Of a stretch of 64,000 bases of DNA, positions 1-13,552 are shown piece by piece. Position 1 is the stretch's first letter; each line of letters opens with the position of its first letter. The notes under the pieces were generated by a model that was not told where the DNA came from, did not search any database, and saw only the letters and a list, made by a program, of their open reading frames with translations. Source of the DNA: Hymenolepis diminuta (lineage: Eukaryota; Platyhelminthes; Cestoda; Cyclophyllidea; Hymenolepididae); the NCBI GenBank assembly GCA_900708905.1, contig CAADRB010000019.1, forward strand, positions 2,329,173 to 2,393,172, in the 5' to 3' direction. The translations under genes and the position numbers were made by a program.

Positions 1-3000
1 AATTATTTGAAACATAAGAAATTAGCGCGAATTCTACAACATTTATATATTTCATAACAAGAATTGAATTGAATTTACTACTCATAGCTAACAGTAAAAC
101 TGTATTAGCTAATTTGAATTATGCCTCATTTACAACTGTAGTGGAAATAAATTCGTTCGAATAGAGAAAATTAAAGGAGACAGGATAAGAGGGTGACAAA
201 TAAGGAATCTTACAAATAAAAAATTTTGGTGAATATGTTATTTTCTTATATGTAGCGACTGTAATGTTTGCTTTCAGTCAGATGTGAGGTAAACAGATAT
301 GCTACATACCACAATCTATTTTTACCTTCTTAATCGTCGAAGCAGCATAAGGCCAAATTAAAGAGGGAAAATAAGAGCATTTATATTATTGTATCAGTGC
401 AACCAAAGGTAATACTTTTAATATTAATAAAAGTGCCCAATTAATTTATTAGACTATTATTATTATTATTAGAGATATGAGAGGTTTTATTGCTTTTTAA
501 TTGTGCCGTTTTGAAGGCAAGACTCCCCTCTCTATTTTATACGGGAAATTGAAACTATGGGTTAGTTCTTATTGGCTCGGAGACAATGTGACCAAATGAT
601 AAATCGATATATTTAATTCGATATGAGGAAAGTTGAGCTTTCGATGAGAGAATTGGATTGAGAACAACTGTTGACTTAGACAGTTATATGTATATATTTT
701 ATTTCTTAAAAGGCAAAATGCTTTCGATATATATTATAGCCAAGAACACGTGCCACTCGTAACAAAATACAAATTTGAGTTATAAAAAGACATTAATTCG
801 TTATTAAAAGTATGCATTTGAGTGACTTAAATCATTAAAAAATAGGGTTATTTTTAAACCGTTTTAGTGACGCACGCAAATTTCATCAAAATTGATAATT
901 TACATTAGAATTTAATCGCGTACTTTTATTTGGAAAGGGTTATTTAGACTCAGATTATAAAAGTAGCATTAGTAGGAACAAGTGATTCTTTACATTCTTC
1001 AACGTAGCACAAGTCTCTCAATTTAAGCACTGGACAAATTTCATCAGGAATTAGCAATTTTCTATTTAAAAAGGAGAATAAAAAATCTTGCAAAGAAAAC
1101 CATGGCAAATTTCAATAAATTTTGCCTTAAATCTTTCTAAAATATGATTTAACCGAAAGTGCGTAAATTAGTAAAGCGATTTTGTGAAAATTGATATCTC
1201 AATAATTTGTCTCAATGGAAATTTATAAACGGGGTTTTTTAGAAAGAGACACAATATTAATGTGCGAAAAATATTGTTTGAACTATCTTCTCTTGAGAAA
1301 CAGCACTTTTACTATTTGTTTTTATGCACACCATATTTATATCATTTTTCGGCTTTGTGCTTTTGAAGAAATGTCATATTTATACGCTGTATTCTTGTAT
1401 GGTACCATAAAATCTCCAGCTAGATTTTTTGGATATTATTTAAAGGTTTTATTTCAGTTGTTTATAAGTGCCTGACTTGTTCTCTCCCCATACTCGGGTA
1501 TTGAGATGTTAAATCGTAACGTGGATCAGAAAAATTTAAGACCTATCATGTCTTATTCATTTTGATGTGTACCTAAGCTTTGGAATTCAGCCGATATTTA
1601 TCGCTTTGATAAACTTTACTTCTCTGGGTAGTGTATATACAAATAAGGTAAAAACTGGAATCCTTCGAGGAAACAATACAATTTAATAGATAATGATAAT
1701 AAGCGGATAGGAGGACGATGTTTGCTTATTTGGAAACCAACGCAGTTGGTTAGCTAGGGAGTGATTATTTGATTTTTTTAATAATGCATTATTTAAACCG
1801 TATTAATGAGTCTGTTTTTGTGGAAAACATATGTAACATATGTAGGGTTCTAAAATTAGGTTTACTTCACAATCAAATTAACACCAGATTGTGGAATTAT
1901 GAGTTAGAATTTCACAACTGTTTAGCAGAAGTTATGTGAGGCGGAGAAAATGAAAATGCTTACTGGAATTAAAATTTTCAAATAATGTTGAGCAACGTGT
2001 TGTAACGAGGATAATTAAATATGTCACGTCGATTTTCAGAATCATCAAAACCTTTCCAATGTGCTTGTCAGATATGTTAGGAGTAAATTTTGGAATTTTA
2101 AATAGCATATAAATACATAAAAAGGCGTGTTACATTTACATAAGGCTGTATTACAGACCGACAGGACACCACGGCCCAATTATTTAACATAATCATTTCC
2201 GATTCTGAAACTTGACATAGTTCAAATTAAGTGAGAAGCTGAGTTTAAAAAGGCAACAAATGAGTGCATACCGTTACAAGAAATTAAACTCAAATATTGT
2301 TTTATTTCTCTGCTTTCAAAGCTAAGCTCTAATCGAATACTCTATAAAATAATGAGAACCAAAATTTTATTACTAATTACCTTAATGGCAAATAAAAATA
2401 TGCATAATGTTTACAAAATTATTTATTTATTAAATCGCTCTTTACCTAAATATTTTATTGAAATCTTTTATGAGATGTCCCTTTTAAAATGAAAAATATA
2501 AACCACCAGGTTTTAAAATACATGAAGATAATCCCTCATTAGGTGAAATAACCAATAGCTTTGAAATTCCGTTAGAAAAATAAGTAGCGGCAAAATATTG
2601 AAACCAGCAGAAAAAATTTTGTCTTATTTCTAACAATTCAATGCAGACATGAACAGCTCATACCGACTTACAACAAGATATTTCGTAGTCTTGCTCCAAC
2701 AAAACACCCCCATAATGAACAGGTGGCAATCACATGAAGAATTTATTGATTTAACATTGATATATCAAGACGATTGACTAGTCAGATTGTTAAATCTTGC
2801 GCAAGACCTTAGAAAAGCAGTGGTCATTATCATCGTAGGCTTCAGATTTGTTTCTTGATTATTATCAAATAGAAACTTGCCAACTGACAAATTCTCCTCG
2901 GTATTTACTTCAATTATTTTGTATTATGTGATTAACTTATTCATTTCCAGTAAAAATCACTTATATACATAAGAAATGTCTGTTGATACTTAAATTTGTA

Positions 3001-4835
3001 AAAATTATATTTTATCCCAAATTATTTTTAATTCTTTTAATAAAATATATCTAAGTGATGTATAATTTGCCAAAACAAAATATTACACTTAATTAAACAG
3101 TAATTGGATAATATTTAAAAAAATAATATCGTAAGGGATAGAAGTCAACCAAGTTATTTTTCTCATTACTGTTAAGGAGGGTCACCAATTGGAAATCAAC
3201 ATAAGTAAATAATAACCTTTTAAAAATATAAAAATATAAATAAAATCATAATGTTTAACGTTCTTATACGTATAGATATATAAAATCAAATAAATTCAAT
3301 TAAATATAACGTTTATATATAATTCGGACGAAATTATATTGAATTTTTCATCACTGTGGTATTCAACGCATTTAGCTGATTTTTCACCATTTTTTTATAT
3401 ATAAACTTATTTTCCAAACTACCATTACAAGTACTCCTACAAGTTTATCACACTAATGGCATTTAAAAGTAAAAAAGTCACTCCAGATTATATTTTTTAC
3501 AAAATTTTGCATTTTTACTATTTAAGTCTAAGTAACTTTAAAATCTGTATAGCATTCAGGGCCTAAAGCTGCGACTCTTTGTCAAGAAGGATGCGAAATT
3601 TTAAATTTGGATGTTTAATAATTCTATTTTGTTAAAAATAAGATAATACTGGAAATCGATTTCATACCACTTTTATAAAATTTGATCTACAAAAATTTCT
3701 TTTTATGTCTGATTATAACATCACATTGTGTCAGTAAATATTTCCTTCGTCTGCATTATCCTAAGAGAAATTATTTTCTGGGAATTTGGGTTATCGTGAA
3801 CCTTATTACTGACTAGCTCACTGAAAATCGCTGGAAATTTCTAGCTAATTTAAGATTTCCTTAGATTTTTTTTCTTTTGTAGCGTTATTTATCAAGGATA
3901 AAATTTGACAGTAAATTTAGTGCAAATTTGGCATTTTGAACTTCAAAGAAGCTTGAAAAATCTTTAAGGGATTATTATTCGAAGTTTTCCAATCTCCCTT
4001 GATATTTGCAATGTTTAATCGTGCTGGTCAAAATGACGGAATTTTGAAGACATAAATTATTAGCTAAGAATAATATATGATTAAAAATCGGAAATATGAT
4101 AAATCCCATTGAGCGATAGAGACCACACTGACCACTTGCGGAGGAGATACCTTTAATCAGATTTTCTGTGATGATAATGCCTGTAATGCTACAATCAACT
4201 TCGATGAATCAAACAGCGGATTTGTAGGACTGCATGCATGTGACTAAATTCTGCTTTTCCTGTCATATTCATCCTTGATTATTACTTTAACATATTTCGT
4301 CTTCAATAAAGTACTGTTTAGGGATTTTTGCTACTAAAAATGCGGTTGATCAGTTGAGAAGCCTATAGCAAAGTTTAAGTCAAATAAAAGCCGTCTATTA
4401 GAAGCTATAAAATGAAATAAAAATTTTGCTGGTTTGGCATGCTTCAATCGAAAATATTTAATAACCAGTTTTTAGTTTTTGTGAATTTTAGAGATCAAAA
4501 AACATTTCTTCGATGATTGGTCTGTTTATTTCCATCTCTTTTTAGATTTTCATACTCTACCCTCAGCTATACTAAAATATGACATTCTGATAGTACAAAA
4601 ATGCAAATACTATTAACATTCTCATTATTTCATCTTAGATGCTGTATTATCAGAATATGAATAAATTTTTACGCATTTCATGCTAGAAAAAAATAATTTG
4701 CTTATTATAGCAGGGAACTTATGTGAACACAGAGCTTACAACGGTCTGCTAACTTAAACGTTTAGAAGTTTCATCTCTGGTATATTAAAACGGTAAATTG
4801 CGACCTATCATGTACAATCTATTGTATTCTCAATA
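1..4835. other. AT-rich region without supported gene
   Basis: Strongly AT-rich DNA with many stops in all frames. The longest open stretch (1215-1475, plus) encodes a hydrophobic, low-complexity 86-residue peptide with no motif and no splice-compatible neighbours, so I treat it as chance. A short ATT microsatellite lies near 468-480. I see no RNA gene and no transposon protein remnant here. Confidence 0.6.
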
Positions 4836-5129
4836 GTTGGCAGAAAAATGAATTGAAGAGGTAAGACCGACCCTTCTTGATCAAATAATACCGGTCAATG
4901 AGTACTGAATATCATAGAAGAATATTTTCCACACTCCGGAAAACGAATATTGAACGTAAACTGCTCATTTAGTAAATATTGTACAACCCTGACCCAATAT
5001 CAAATGAAATATGACTTTTTTTGCCCTGGCGTAACCCTCCGCACTTTTTTTGATTCACGCCCATTTGCCATCGTTTGATTCTCTATTATTTGATGTCTCT
5101 TGCCTCCACCAATTAAAAATTGCATCTTT
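4836..5129 (+). repeat. Diverged direct repeat, copy 1
   Basis: This stretch resembles 6257-6568 in the same orientation, at roughly two-thirds identity by eye. Shared landmarks in the same order are a GACCGACCCTTCTTGAT / GATCGACTCTTCTTGAT block, ACCGGTC soon after, and TATTTGATRTYnnTTGC followed by an AATTAAAAATTG / AGTTAAAAGTTG block at the right end. Two similar blocks about 1.4 kb apart could be the decayed terminal repeats of one retroelement, or two separate insertions. No protein remnant was recognised between them. Confidence 0.5.
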
Positions 5130-6256
5130 TTGAGCAAACAACTGAAACTATCATATATAGCTTTCCTTCAGTTTTCTTTTCAGTGGGCCGTTCTTTTGCA
5201 CTTTTGATGCCTTCCCTTTTGTTTTTGATAAACGATTACCCAGTTTTTCAGAGTTCTGCAGATACTAATTTTGCTTGCATATTTAATCCGAATGAAAAAT
5301 CTACCCTTCAGTATTATTCAAAATTACTTTATTATCCCAAATTCTTTATTTCCGTTGCCTATGTACATCATTACACACAAACAAACTAAGGTCGTTTGAT
5401 TTACAAATTAGCATTGGTAAAGAATGAAAAAGAGTTTGAGCGTCATTTCATCAAAATTCTTGTCCATTTATAGTAACTAAATTGTACACAGCTTTATCTA
5501 ATATTTTTTTCTCATCTGTTTTCATTTGAACTGACCAAAATTTTTATATTAAATCGACTAGTAAATATTCCCCCTCTATTAGAGAAAAAGGCCCCGCACA
5601 GAAGCTAATAATTAAATCTGGTGGTGTAAACTGTAGAACGTAAGATATGACTCAATGAATGGCACCTCTTTTGAGAAAATAGGCATTTGAATTTGTGATG
5701 AATTAAAAGTTTTACAACACTTGACACTTTTATTCTATTCACCTTTCCTCCATCCATTTCATTTCTAAAATATTGTTTTAATGGTCCGGTGAATTTCTGT
5801 CATTAAAATCGTTAACGTTCTATGCATTATCTTAAGTATTACAAAAAAATACTGCCCAAGGCAAATCAAAGAGTTTTTTGGCAAATTTAGATTGAAAAAA
5901 AGCAACTGAACATGGAAATAGTAAGATTCTACGTTGCAATGATTTAGATTGAGTAACATCAGAGGATATACCCAGTATATCAAAATATTCTCATGTTGTA
6001 TTGTAGTTCTAGTACTTATAATTGGCGGTTATATTTCTCCGCCTTCTGTACCAATTTTTTGCCAGGTTCAAATTTCATTATTGTTCCCGAGATTCCGTCA
6101 TGAAATTCAGACAACAAAGTTTTGATTTTGTAAACCATTTGATCAATACTGATTAAAGCAAACTTATGTTGAAATAAGACTTATAATTTTATTTATCTCA
6201 TCTTTGCTCTGTCATCCTATAAACTGCGGAATATTATATTAGGTCAGTGGCCTCAT
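5130..6256. other. Spacer between the two diverged repeats
   Basis: AT-rich interval bounded by the two related repeats. Open stretches at 5120-5389 (plus) and 5765-5983 (minus) give hydrophobic peptides without recognisable reverse transcriptase, protease or integrase motifs, so nothing here proves an internal retroelement region. Confidence 0.45.
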
Positions 6257-6568
6257 CAACCATTAGTAGAAAATGAAAAATTGTAGTGGCAAGATCGACT
6301 CTTCTTGATTAAATTGTACCGGTCGATAATTACCAACCATTGCAAACAAGCATTTGCTGCCATCCAGGGAAAGAATCATTAACTTTTATTTTGAAATGTG
6401 AGCCGTCCAATTGTTAAAGATTACACAATCGGAGTCCACAAATAAAATTAAATAAATCAATCTCTTTGACGTTGCTCTCTGTATCTTTTTATTTCTTCCT
6501 CTTTCTCATTTGTTTGAGTTACAGTTATTTGATATTAGTTGCTTCCTACAAGTTAAAAGTTGTGAAAT
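6257..6568 (+). repeat. Diverged direct repeat, copy 2
   Basis: Partner of the block at 4836-5129, in the same orientation. The shared blocks are the GATCGACTCTTCTTGAT stretch near 6293, ACCGGTC near 6319 and the TTGCTTCCTACAAGTTAAAA stretch near the right end. Divergence is high, so the copies are old. Confidence 0.5.
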
Positions 6569-7869
6569 CTTTTAGGATTGTGGGTAATGATAAAAGCCTT
6601 GGATAATGTTTATATTTCCTTTTTCTGACAGTAGCTTACATAACGTAAGTTATCAATTTTAAATTCAAGGTTGGTTTTTGACATTTCTAATAAACTAGGA
6701 ATACGTTAAATAAACAGGCATTTGCAAAAATGTTTATGGCGTTTAATATTATTTTAATAAGGTTTCCGAAGCATAAATTAACGGAGACAAAGGCTGTGGG
6801 CCTAAAATTGCTTATTATCGAATGTTTTATTAAATAAACAAATTTATTAATAACCTTTTAGGGTTAAAACATGACAAATACACTGAAATAATAAATAAAT
6901 ACATATATTTGCCAAACTGTGAATGTAAAAATTTTTACATTTTTATTAACTCCTGTATTAATTACACGAACTAAGCTAATACATTGTTAGTTATTAATTT
7001 CAGTAAAATCACCATTTTGCCAATGTTAGCATTGAAATGCCTAATATTTTAATATCTCCCAGAAATTCATAGTTTCACTAATAATGAAAAGAATTATTTC
7101 TTGTACTCTTAAAAGAATGCTCAAGCATTTGACTTAAGAATACATTAAACTCAGTCACATACTTTAAAATTACATACTAAGTTTAGCTGGATTAAGTAAT
7201 GGTATAATTGCTGATTCTCTCTGATCTTAGATATTTAAATGATTATGTCTTTCATTTATGTGTGCACTTAAAAATTTTAAGGTGGGATCAATTTCATTTT
7301 GATTTGAGTTCATATTTTGGACATCTTGCCGACAACCAAAGCCGTCATGAGTAGGTAGAATATTATTGCCACGCATACATAAATATGTCCTTCAAACTTT
7401 CAGGTTTTTCCTGACCGTCATTTGACATAACACTCTCTTTCAAATTCGTAATCAATAAACGTTTATTCCATTAAAGTCCACTACATTGCACACTGATTTT
7501 AACTAATCCAACGATCTTCATCAACTGTAAACCAATATATCTTCCCTTAATATTTACTAAAACAAATTAATTCATTTATTTTATTTATTTAGGATTAAAT
7601 AAATTTTAGTGACCACGTCTATTAAAATTTTATTAAATTAAAATTTTGTTCTCCCTCCCTCTTCATTAATTACTACAGTAATGTGATCAAGCTTAGAATT
7701 CGATCGCAATGATATTTTTTGCTCTGTCTAGAGAGTTTTTACGTTATTACAGTGGCTTTGACTACCCGATCAAACTCGTTTAAGTGATGATTGGGAATAC
7801 AATCCCAGAGTAATTAAAGTGACGATTCATTTCCGGATAAAACCCATTGTGCAGTTTCAGATCATGAAT
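6569..7869. other. AT-rich region without supported gene
   Basis: No open reading frame with protein-like composition, no RNA gene signature and no clear repeat boundary seen. Confidence 0.5.
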
Positions 7870-8060
7870 GACTGAATGTTGCTTATTTGGTTCAAGCTAT
7901 ATATATATAACCACTCTATAAACCAATACACACCCAAATTCACTGTCTCTAACCTACACCCTGTTTTGTGGTGACGATCGAAAGAATTTGGGAAACGATA
8001 GCCCAGCTAGACTCCTGTAGCCCCCTAGATAACCAAGATCCTACCAACCCCCTTTACAAA
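7870..8060 (+). repeat. LTR-end/primer-site-like repeat, family 2, copy 1
   Basis: A pyrimidine-rich stretch runs into TGGTGACGATCGAA (near 7968) and then a segment containing AGCCCAGCTAGACTCC. The same arrangement occurs near 23966-24030 and, more loosely, near 35195-35250. TGGTGA after a CT-rich stretch is the look of an LTR end followed by a tRNA primer-binding site in Gypsy-type retrotransposons. That reading is an inference; only the similarity between copies is seen directly. Confidence 0.35.
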
Positions 8061-8215
8061 ACCAAATGAGTAACATTTGCTTTATATATAAATTATCCCC
8101 GAGATAACTTTAGGGAATAATACTTAGAAGAACTATCTAAAATTATTATAAATATCATGAACATAATATACTCATAACCGCTATTAAATGAGGTAAATCA
8201 TCAAGTAAAAGATAA

Positions 8216-9001
8216 TTAATTCGTTAAATTGCCTTTAAATCGACAGGTTTGCTTATTTTTTGTCGGATGATGGGATTTAGATTGTGATGGTGGTGCTATA
8301 TCCTTTTTGGATTCCTTCTTGGACCATGAATCAACAGAATCTTCGGAATCCTCGTCGAAAGTATCAGAGGTGTCTTCAGCTAAAGAATCTGAATTCGAAT
8401 CCTTATCGGAGTCACTAGAATCTGAATTCTCTTCAGAAATTTTTTCCGCAGATGTTGAACTTTTCTTTTCAGATGATGACTCATTTTTACATTCAGTTTC
8501 TGTCTCAACCTTAAGGGATTTCCTTTAATCTTGGTCCTCAGCAGACTTTTTCTCGATCACCTCCATTTCCTTTGTAACGAGTGATGACAGTGAAAGTTCC
8601 TCGTTGATGGACTTAGTGGCTTCTTTAGAGGCAACCTTAAATTCTTTTGTCAGGTTTTTTATTTTCCTGCGAAGCTATTTGAGGTTTCTTTTCTGAATTT
8701 CCTTCAGATTTACTTGTCAACTTGTTACTAGTCACTATATATTCTATTATTTCCTTTTGTTCTTTGATCTTGTTGTCGCCGTTCTTCATTTTTCAGTTTG
8801 AGTTTATGGCAAACCAAGAACTTCCTTAGCAGCTTTATTGGATACTTGAGCTGCAGCTATTGGTGTCTTATTTTCTAAAGTTACTTTTGAATGTTTGTTC
8901 TTCTTTTCTTTCCTTTGTGCAGCCTCTTGAGCTTTCCTCGTCCCACGCTGTTCCTTCTTTGCCTGATATTTTGCCTTAGATTTTGCAATAAAACCAGCCG
9001 T
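8216..9001 (-). pseudogene. Broken paralogue of the acidic serine-rich gene (copy 1)
   Basis: On the minus strand the 5' part reads AGFIAKSKAKYQAKKEQ, matching the N-terminus of the intact gene at 12889-13467 (AGFMERMKAKRQARKR). The start codon position (8999-9001) reads ACG instead of ATG. The frame hits a stop at 8804-8806 after about 65 codons; the middle part is shifted and interrupted. A second open segment then encodes an acidic tail with SDSSDSDKDSNSDS and a lysine-rich end, ending at a TAA at 8216-8218. Lost start, internal stop and frame changes make it a pseudogene. A rescued start from an upstream spliced exon cannot be excluded from sequence alone. Confidence 0.65.
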
Positions 9002-12000
9002 GTTTCTTTATTTTGGTTCCCAATTAAAATTTTCTAAAAGGATCGCCGGTTTATTATTCCGAAATTTAAATAAAGACAAATATAGTTTTGTGAGCTTTGC
9101 ACAAAAGTTAAAACAAAATACTATTTGACAATAACGCTTTGCGATATTTAGATGAAATTATTTAAATTGATTCTTATGTAATTTATATCATTTTAGAACG
9201 AGGCTTATTATTCTTTTGTATTTGCGCAGAAGTATTAGAGCTTAAATGTGCGAAAATGCATCAAAATATTAAGTAATTAAAATCACATACCTCACTATTT
9301 CTTGTAGGTCTACAAATATTAATGGTGTCATTTTTTGACTATTCTGCCTGGCTTCTGTCCTATTGGTATATTCTGATCCCTGATTTTCATTATTTATGAA
9401 AAATTAGAAACTTAATGTCAAACCAAATCTGAGAATCTTCAAATTTAGAATTTTGTTATTTTACTTGTGTTGCGATCGTACGAATCATGAACACAACAAG
9501 TAAAATAATAAAAGTCAGCAGATAAATATAAGCAAATAATTTGTGTTTAACTGCCACCTAATGTCTTTGCTGTTTCAAAATATAGCTACTTTAAAAGTTT
9601 ACGCTGTAACCTGTAGTCAGGCCGCTTGTGTAAAGATATGCTGCCATTGATCAGACTCCATAGAAATGAACGACATATATTTAAGCAGACAGAACAAGTC
9701 TAGTATGACAGATCAGAGCAGACCAGCTTAATTGAAGCAATTTAGAATCTACTTATGCATAAGAATTGGATCCTATTAGATTGTGATTGGCTGGAGAAGA
9801 TTGGACTAATTATTGAACTTTATCATCTGAGTGTGGCAAACTGTGATTAATCAGATATCAGGCTAATCAACGAATTATGATTTATTTTGTTATGCCTGTC
9901 GACAACGTAAATTCATTTATCATTTCAGATGCACGATATAGCAATGTTTGGCCTTCGTTTCGGTTAACAAACTAAAAAATGCCCCAATAACTAATATGCC
10001 CCTATAAAAAGCTTTTATCGGTAAAACCAATTTTATCAACAATGATGTACATGATCATCTTCCTGGTATATCCAAAAAATGCCCACAAGTGTCAAATTTT
10101 TAATGCAACACTGATGTAATATTCAAAATTATATTCTTTACAGATAAAAGCAAATTAAGAATAAGTAATTCTTGTATATTACCTTTAAAATTATAAAAGT
10201 TAACCAGACATGTATGTTCCATATTGTTTTAGTATTTTTGATTTGCAGTTTCTAAAAGAAATCTTAAGTTAGATACCCTGTGATCTATTCATTCACTTCT
10301 AAACGATAAAACCGTCTTAATTAATTTAAACTGATTTAGTTTTGAAAATGCATTTTACATCGCCGTTTTAAATAAACGAGTCCAATAATTGAATCTAAAT
10401 AAATGTCTGAAAAATAAAAAAATCATTCGATCTTTAAATTTAGACAACTGTCTTAAAATCGTTATTCCAAAATTTGGATGAGTAATGTTAGTGTTTTATG
10501 CTCATGACGTACTAACTCTATTCAGTACGTACCCACCCATTAATTAAACTAAAATCCAACCAACTGGAAATATTTAACGGAAAATCCCATGAAACAGAAT
10601 TGATTTATTCAGCAAATAAATTTGAGTTATCATAAACGCAAATATTAAACACAAAATGGAAAATAGGTTGACCATGCCAGAAGTAACCTCCGCTTATTTA
10701 AATCAGTTGTTTTCAAATATGTTTATACATGATTAGCTCTATTTCATTGTAAGCGTGCTTTTAATTGGGTGAGAAACCCAAGTTTTCCATAAAAATATCA
10801 TGTATGTAAGGGATATGAATTCCCTTTAAATTATACAAAAATTGAAGTAGATATTAAACCTAATACCTAGTTTTTTCTATCTTTCCTTTTGATTTATCTT
10901 GAAAATGTCATTTTAACCATTTTAATTAATATGTTCTCCTGAAATCTTAGTATTAACCATATCTTTATCTTTAAGATAAGCAGGAAAACCACAAACAGAC
11001 GTCTCCACTGTAAAAAATTATATGATTATGAAACATAAATTCCATTAAAAGTATTAATATGGAGGGGTTACTGGTTATTGTAAGAAGATTTCACTCAATT
11101 TTCAGCATTTGCACTAGAGGGAACTACATGATCTCTGAAATGTTCAAAATGCCTTTGTCAATCTTATCAACCTGCTATTGTTTATAAGAAGATATAAATG
11201 AGTATAAGCGACATGACCAAACATCCAATTTAATCAAATAGTCAACAATCTCTGAATAAAGCTGCCATGTGTTTATTTATTTACTATATGATTTATTCAT
11301 AAAAAATTAAAACTTTTGATATTACAGTTCAAATCGTATCTAATAGACAACTCAATACAATTAGATTTTAATTAAATTAATGCTCTCACTATCCTGACTC
11401 CATAATATTCTCCTTCCCCAGGTTCATTCTTTACAGGTCCACTTGGATATTTTAGTGTTCAAATACTGCACTGACGTAGACATTGGCAATTATAAGCGTC
11501 AGAGAAAAATTTCAGCTTTAGTTGATAGAATCGAATGAAAATCTGATCGATGTATTTAAAAGAAAAATATTTGCGATTTAAATTTGATGAATTGCTTATC
11601 GTTAAATATTTTTTGTGTGTCTGAGTTTTTACATCTTCAACAATTTGGCAGTAGTCACAACCAATTGATTGGTAAATCCTAACGCCAAGTATGCAATGTT
11701 ACGTCTATCAAAACTCCTGTGAAGACACAAATAACTGACAGAAACCCATATCCACAATCGTCATACATTGCGCTTAACTTCACAGAGAGATTTGTTAACT
11801 GACTTTTAACTGTTTCCACAATCTACCGTCTCTTTCTCTGTATAACCAAGAAAGGTTAATATTTCTTCTAGTTCAATTTTGATATTTCTAGTCAACTATT
11901 TTTCGGCTCTCTTATCATAATGTCCTAGTGTCAGGACCTATAGAGCAGGCTCCTTTTGCCGACGAGGTTGACAACCCTCTCTTTCCAGTCTATCTCTCAT

Positions 12001-12888
12001 CAGCTAATTTTTGGTAAAGCGTATCACAACCAAACAGTGCATTGAAGAGTTGGACTTAGAGACTAATAGTCTACCTGCAACAAAGTGTAGTTTAAACTAT
12101 TTCCATTAGCATTACACTCATTTTCAATTTTCAATTTAGATTAATTTACGAAATAAACTAAATACATTATCCAATTAAGTGATTTCATTTGCCTAGTGAA
12201 TTATTAAAGTGACCCTTTTATTCTAAGAAAAAATTAAGCTATAAAATATTAAGGCTAAATTAACTTAATTGACAGTAGATAAAAATGATATTTAATAGGA
12301 TTTATTTGTTTAAAAATTGAGAGTAAAAAATTAAAACGCAAATTTGTAAGAAAACGAATCCATTAAAAATTTAATATTAAGGAATTAAAATAATGCTTTG
12401 TTGCTTGTTCATCAAATCGGACGCGTATTCTGATGGATATTCAAAAGGCTCATTTCCACATCGAATATAAAAATTGCGCGAGTGGTTTTCAAATTTAGGT
12501 ACTTAAATTCATCCGCAGAGATGGGAGATATACAATTTAGCGTTAAACATGGTGAAAAAACAGCCGGATCCTATTTCCAAAATAGCATTATTTGCTGTTG
12601 CACTTGATAAATGTTTAATAAAAAATCGATTTTTGGTGGGACCAAAGCGTAATGATACCTGTTATAAACCAATGGGAAAAAATTTTAACAGTCCACGATT
12701 TGTCAACATGACCTCTTTCAAATGTTTTTTGGCATAATTGTTAAAAGAAAACGTGATGCATTTTAAACCTTTATATATTTTAAAAGAAAATACAAAAATA
12801 GAAATACATTTAAGGAGAATCTAATTTCTTAGCAGATCTTCGATTAGCTTTGGTAAGATCATTTAGATTTTGGCTTGGATCCAGGCGC
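9002..12888. other. Long region without supported gene
   Basis: AT-rich DNA. Slightly more GC-rich patches at about 9600-9900 and 11640-12060 could be transposon debris, but no protein remnant, terminal repeat or second copy was recognised. The 62-codon open stretch at 12549-12737 (plus) has no motif and is probably chance. Confidence 0.5.
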
Positions 12889-13467
12889 CTATTTTTTTTC
12901 CTCCAGGTGACGAGCCCTCAGAACTACGGAGTCCTCTTCAGATGAATCCTCGTCTGAAGAATTTGAGTCCGAGTCCTCTTCAGATGAATCCTCGTCTGAA
13001 GAATCTGAATCCGAGTCCTCTTCAGATGAATCCTCGTCTGAAGAGTCTGAGTCCGAGTCCTCTTCAGAGGAATCCGAGTCCGAAGAATCTGAATCCGAGT
13101 CCTCGTCGGAGTCGGAGTCGCTGGAATCTGATTCTTCTTCAGAATCTGATTCCTCACTTTCTGATGATGATTCACTTTCCGACTTGTCGTCTGCATTAAC
13201 TGGTTTTTTCTTTTCTTCCGTCTTTTTGGATATGCGCTCTTTGGTCTCAGATTCCTTCGTAATGGCTTGAGAAGGTGGAAGATCTTTATCATTGGATTTA
13301 GTGGATTCCGGCATTGTTGCCACCGCTAATGACGCGTCGCTAGTTGACTTTGGTTGATTGCCTTTCTTTTTTTCTTCCTTTTTCGCCGCTTTTTGAGCTT
13401 TCTTCTCTGCGCGAATTCTCTTCCTAGCCTGGCGTTTTGCCTTCATTCTTTCCATAAAACCTGCCAT
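12889..13467 (-). CDS. Lysine-rich/acidic Ser-Asp repeat protein, intact family member
   Basis: Single-exon gene of 192 codons. The start at 13467 is chosen because paralogues align from AGF onward and because a TATA box lies about 90 bp upstream; an in-frame ATG at 13497 would add ten unshared residues. Residues about 1-45 are strongly basic (Lys/Arg/Ala, MKAKRQARKRIRAEKKAQ) and likely helical. Residues about 46-105 are polar with several Lys-Glu stretches. Residues about 106-178 are almost only Ser, Asp and Glu, ending in four 14-residue repeats of the type DSDSDSSDEDSSEE. The tail is short and mixed-charge. There is no signal peptide or membrane segment. Ser-Asp-Glu tracts are typical casein kinase 2 substrates and are common in nucleolar or chromatin-binding proteins, but that role is only a guess. 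I recognise no named family. Four decayed relatives flank it on the same strand. Confidence 0.72.
   Translation of the reverse strand: MAGFMERMKAKRQARKRIRAEKKAQKAAKKEEKKKGNQPKSTSDASLAVATMPESTKSNDKDLPPSQAITKESETKERISKKTEEKKKPVNADDKSESESSSESEESDSEEESDSSDSDSDEDSDSDSSDSDSSEEDSDSDSSDEDSSEEDSDSDSSDEDSSEEDSDSNSSDEDSSEEDSVVLRARHLEEKK
12934..13101 (-). repeat. 42-bp in-frame tandem repeat (4 units)
   Basis: Four consecutive 42-bp units encode 14 residues each, with consensus DSDSDSSDEDSSEE. The units differ by only a few bases, so the array expanded recently or is being homogenised. It forms the acidic C-terminal domain of the gene at 12889-13467. Confidence 0.85.
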
Positions 13468-13552
13468 TTTTATTGTAATGTGCAGATGTGATTGCAAGTG
13501 TGATTTTTAACACCAATAGATCTCTTTGATAGAATGAGCTACCACAGATCAC

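Noticed and set aside
1215..1475. 86-codon open frame
   Set aside because: Hydrophobic low-complexity peptide in AT-rich DNA, no motif, no neighbouring exons.
8307..8528. Plus-strand serine-rich frame
   Set aside because: Antisense shadow of the acidic tail of pseudogene copy 1; Ser/Glu-rich only because GAA/TCN codons read alike on both strands.
12870..13199. Plus-strand 109-codon frame with repeated MNPRLKNLSPSPLQ
   Set aside because: It is the antisense reading of the 42-bp repeats in the acidic gene on the minus strand.
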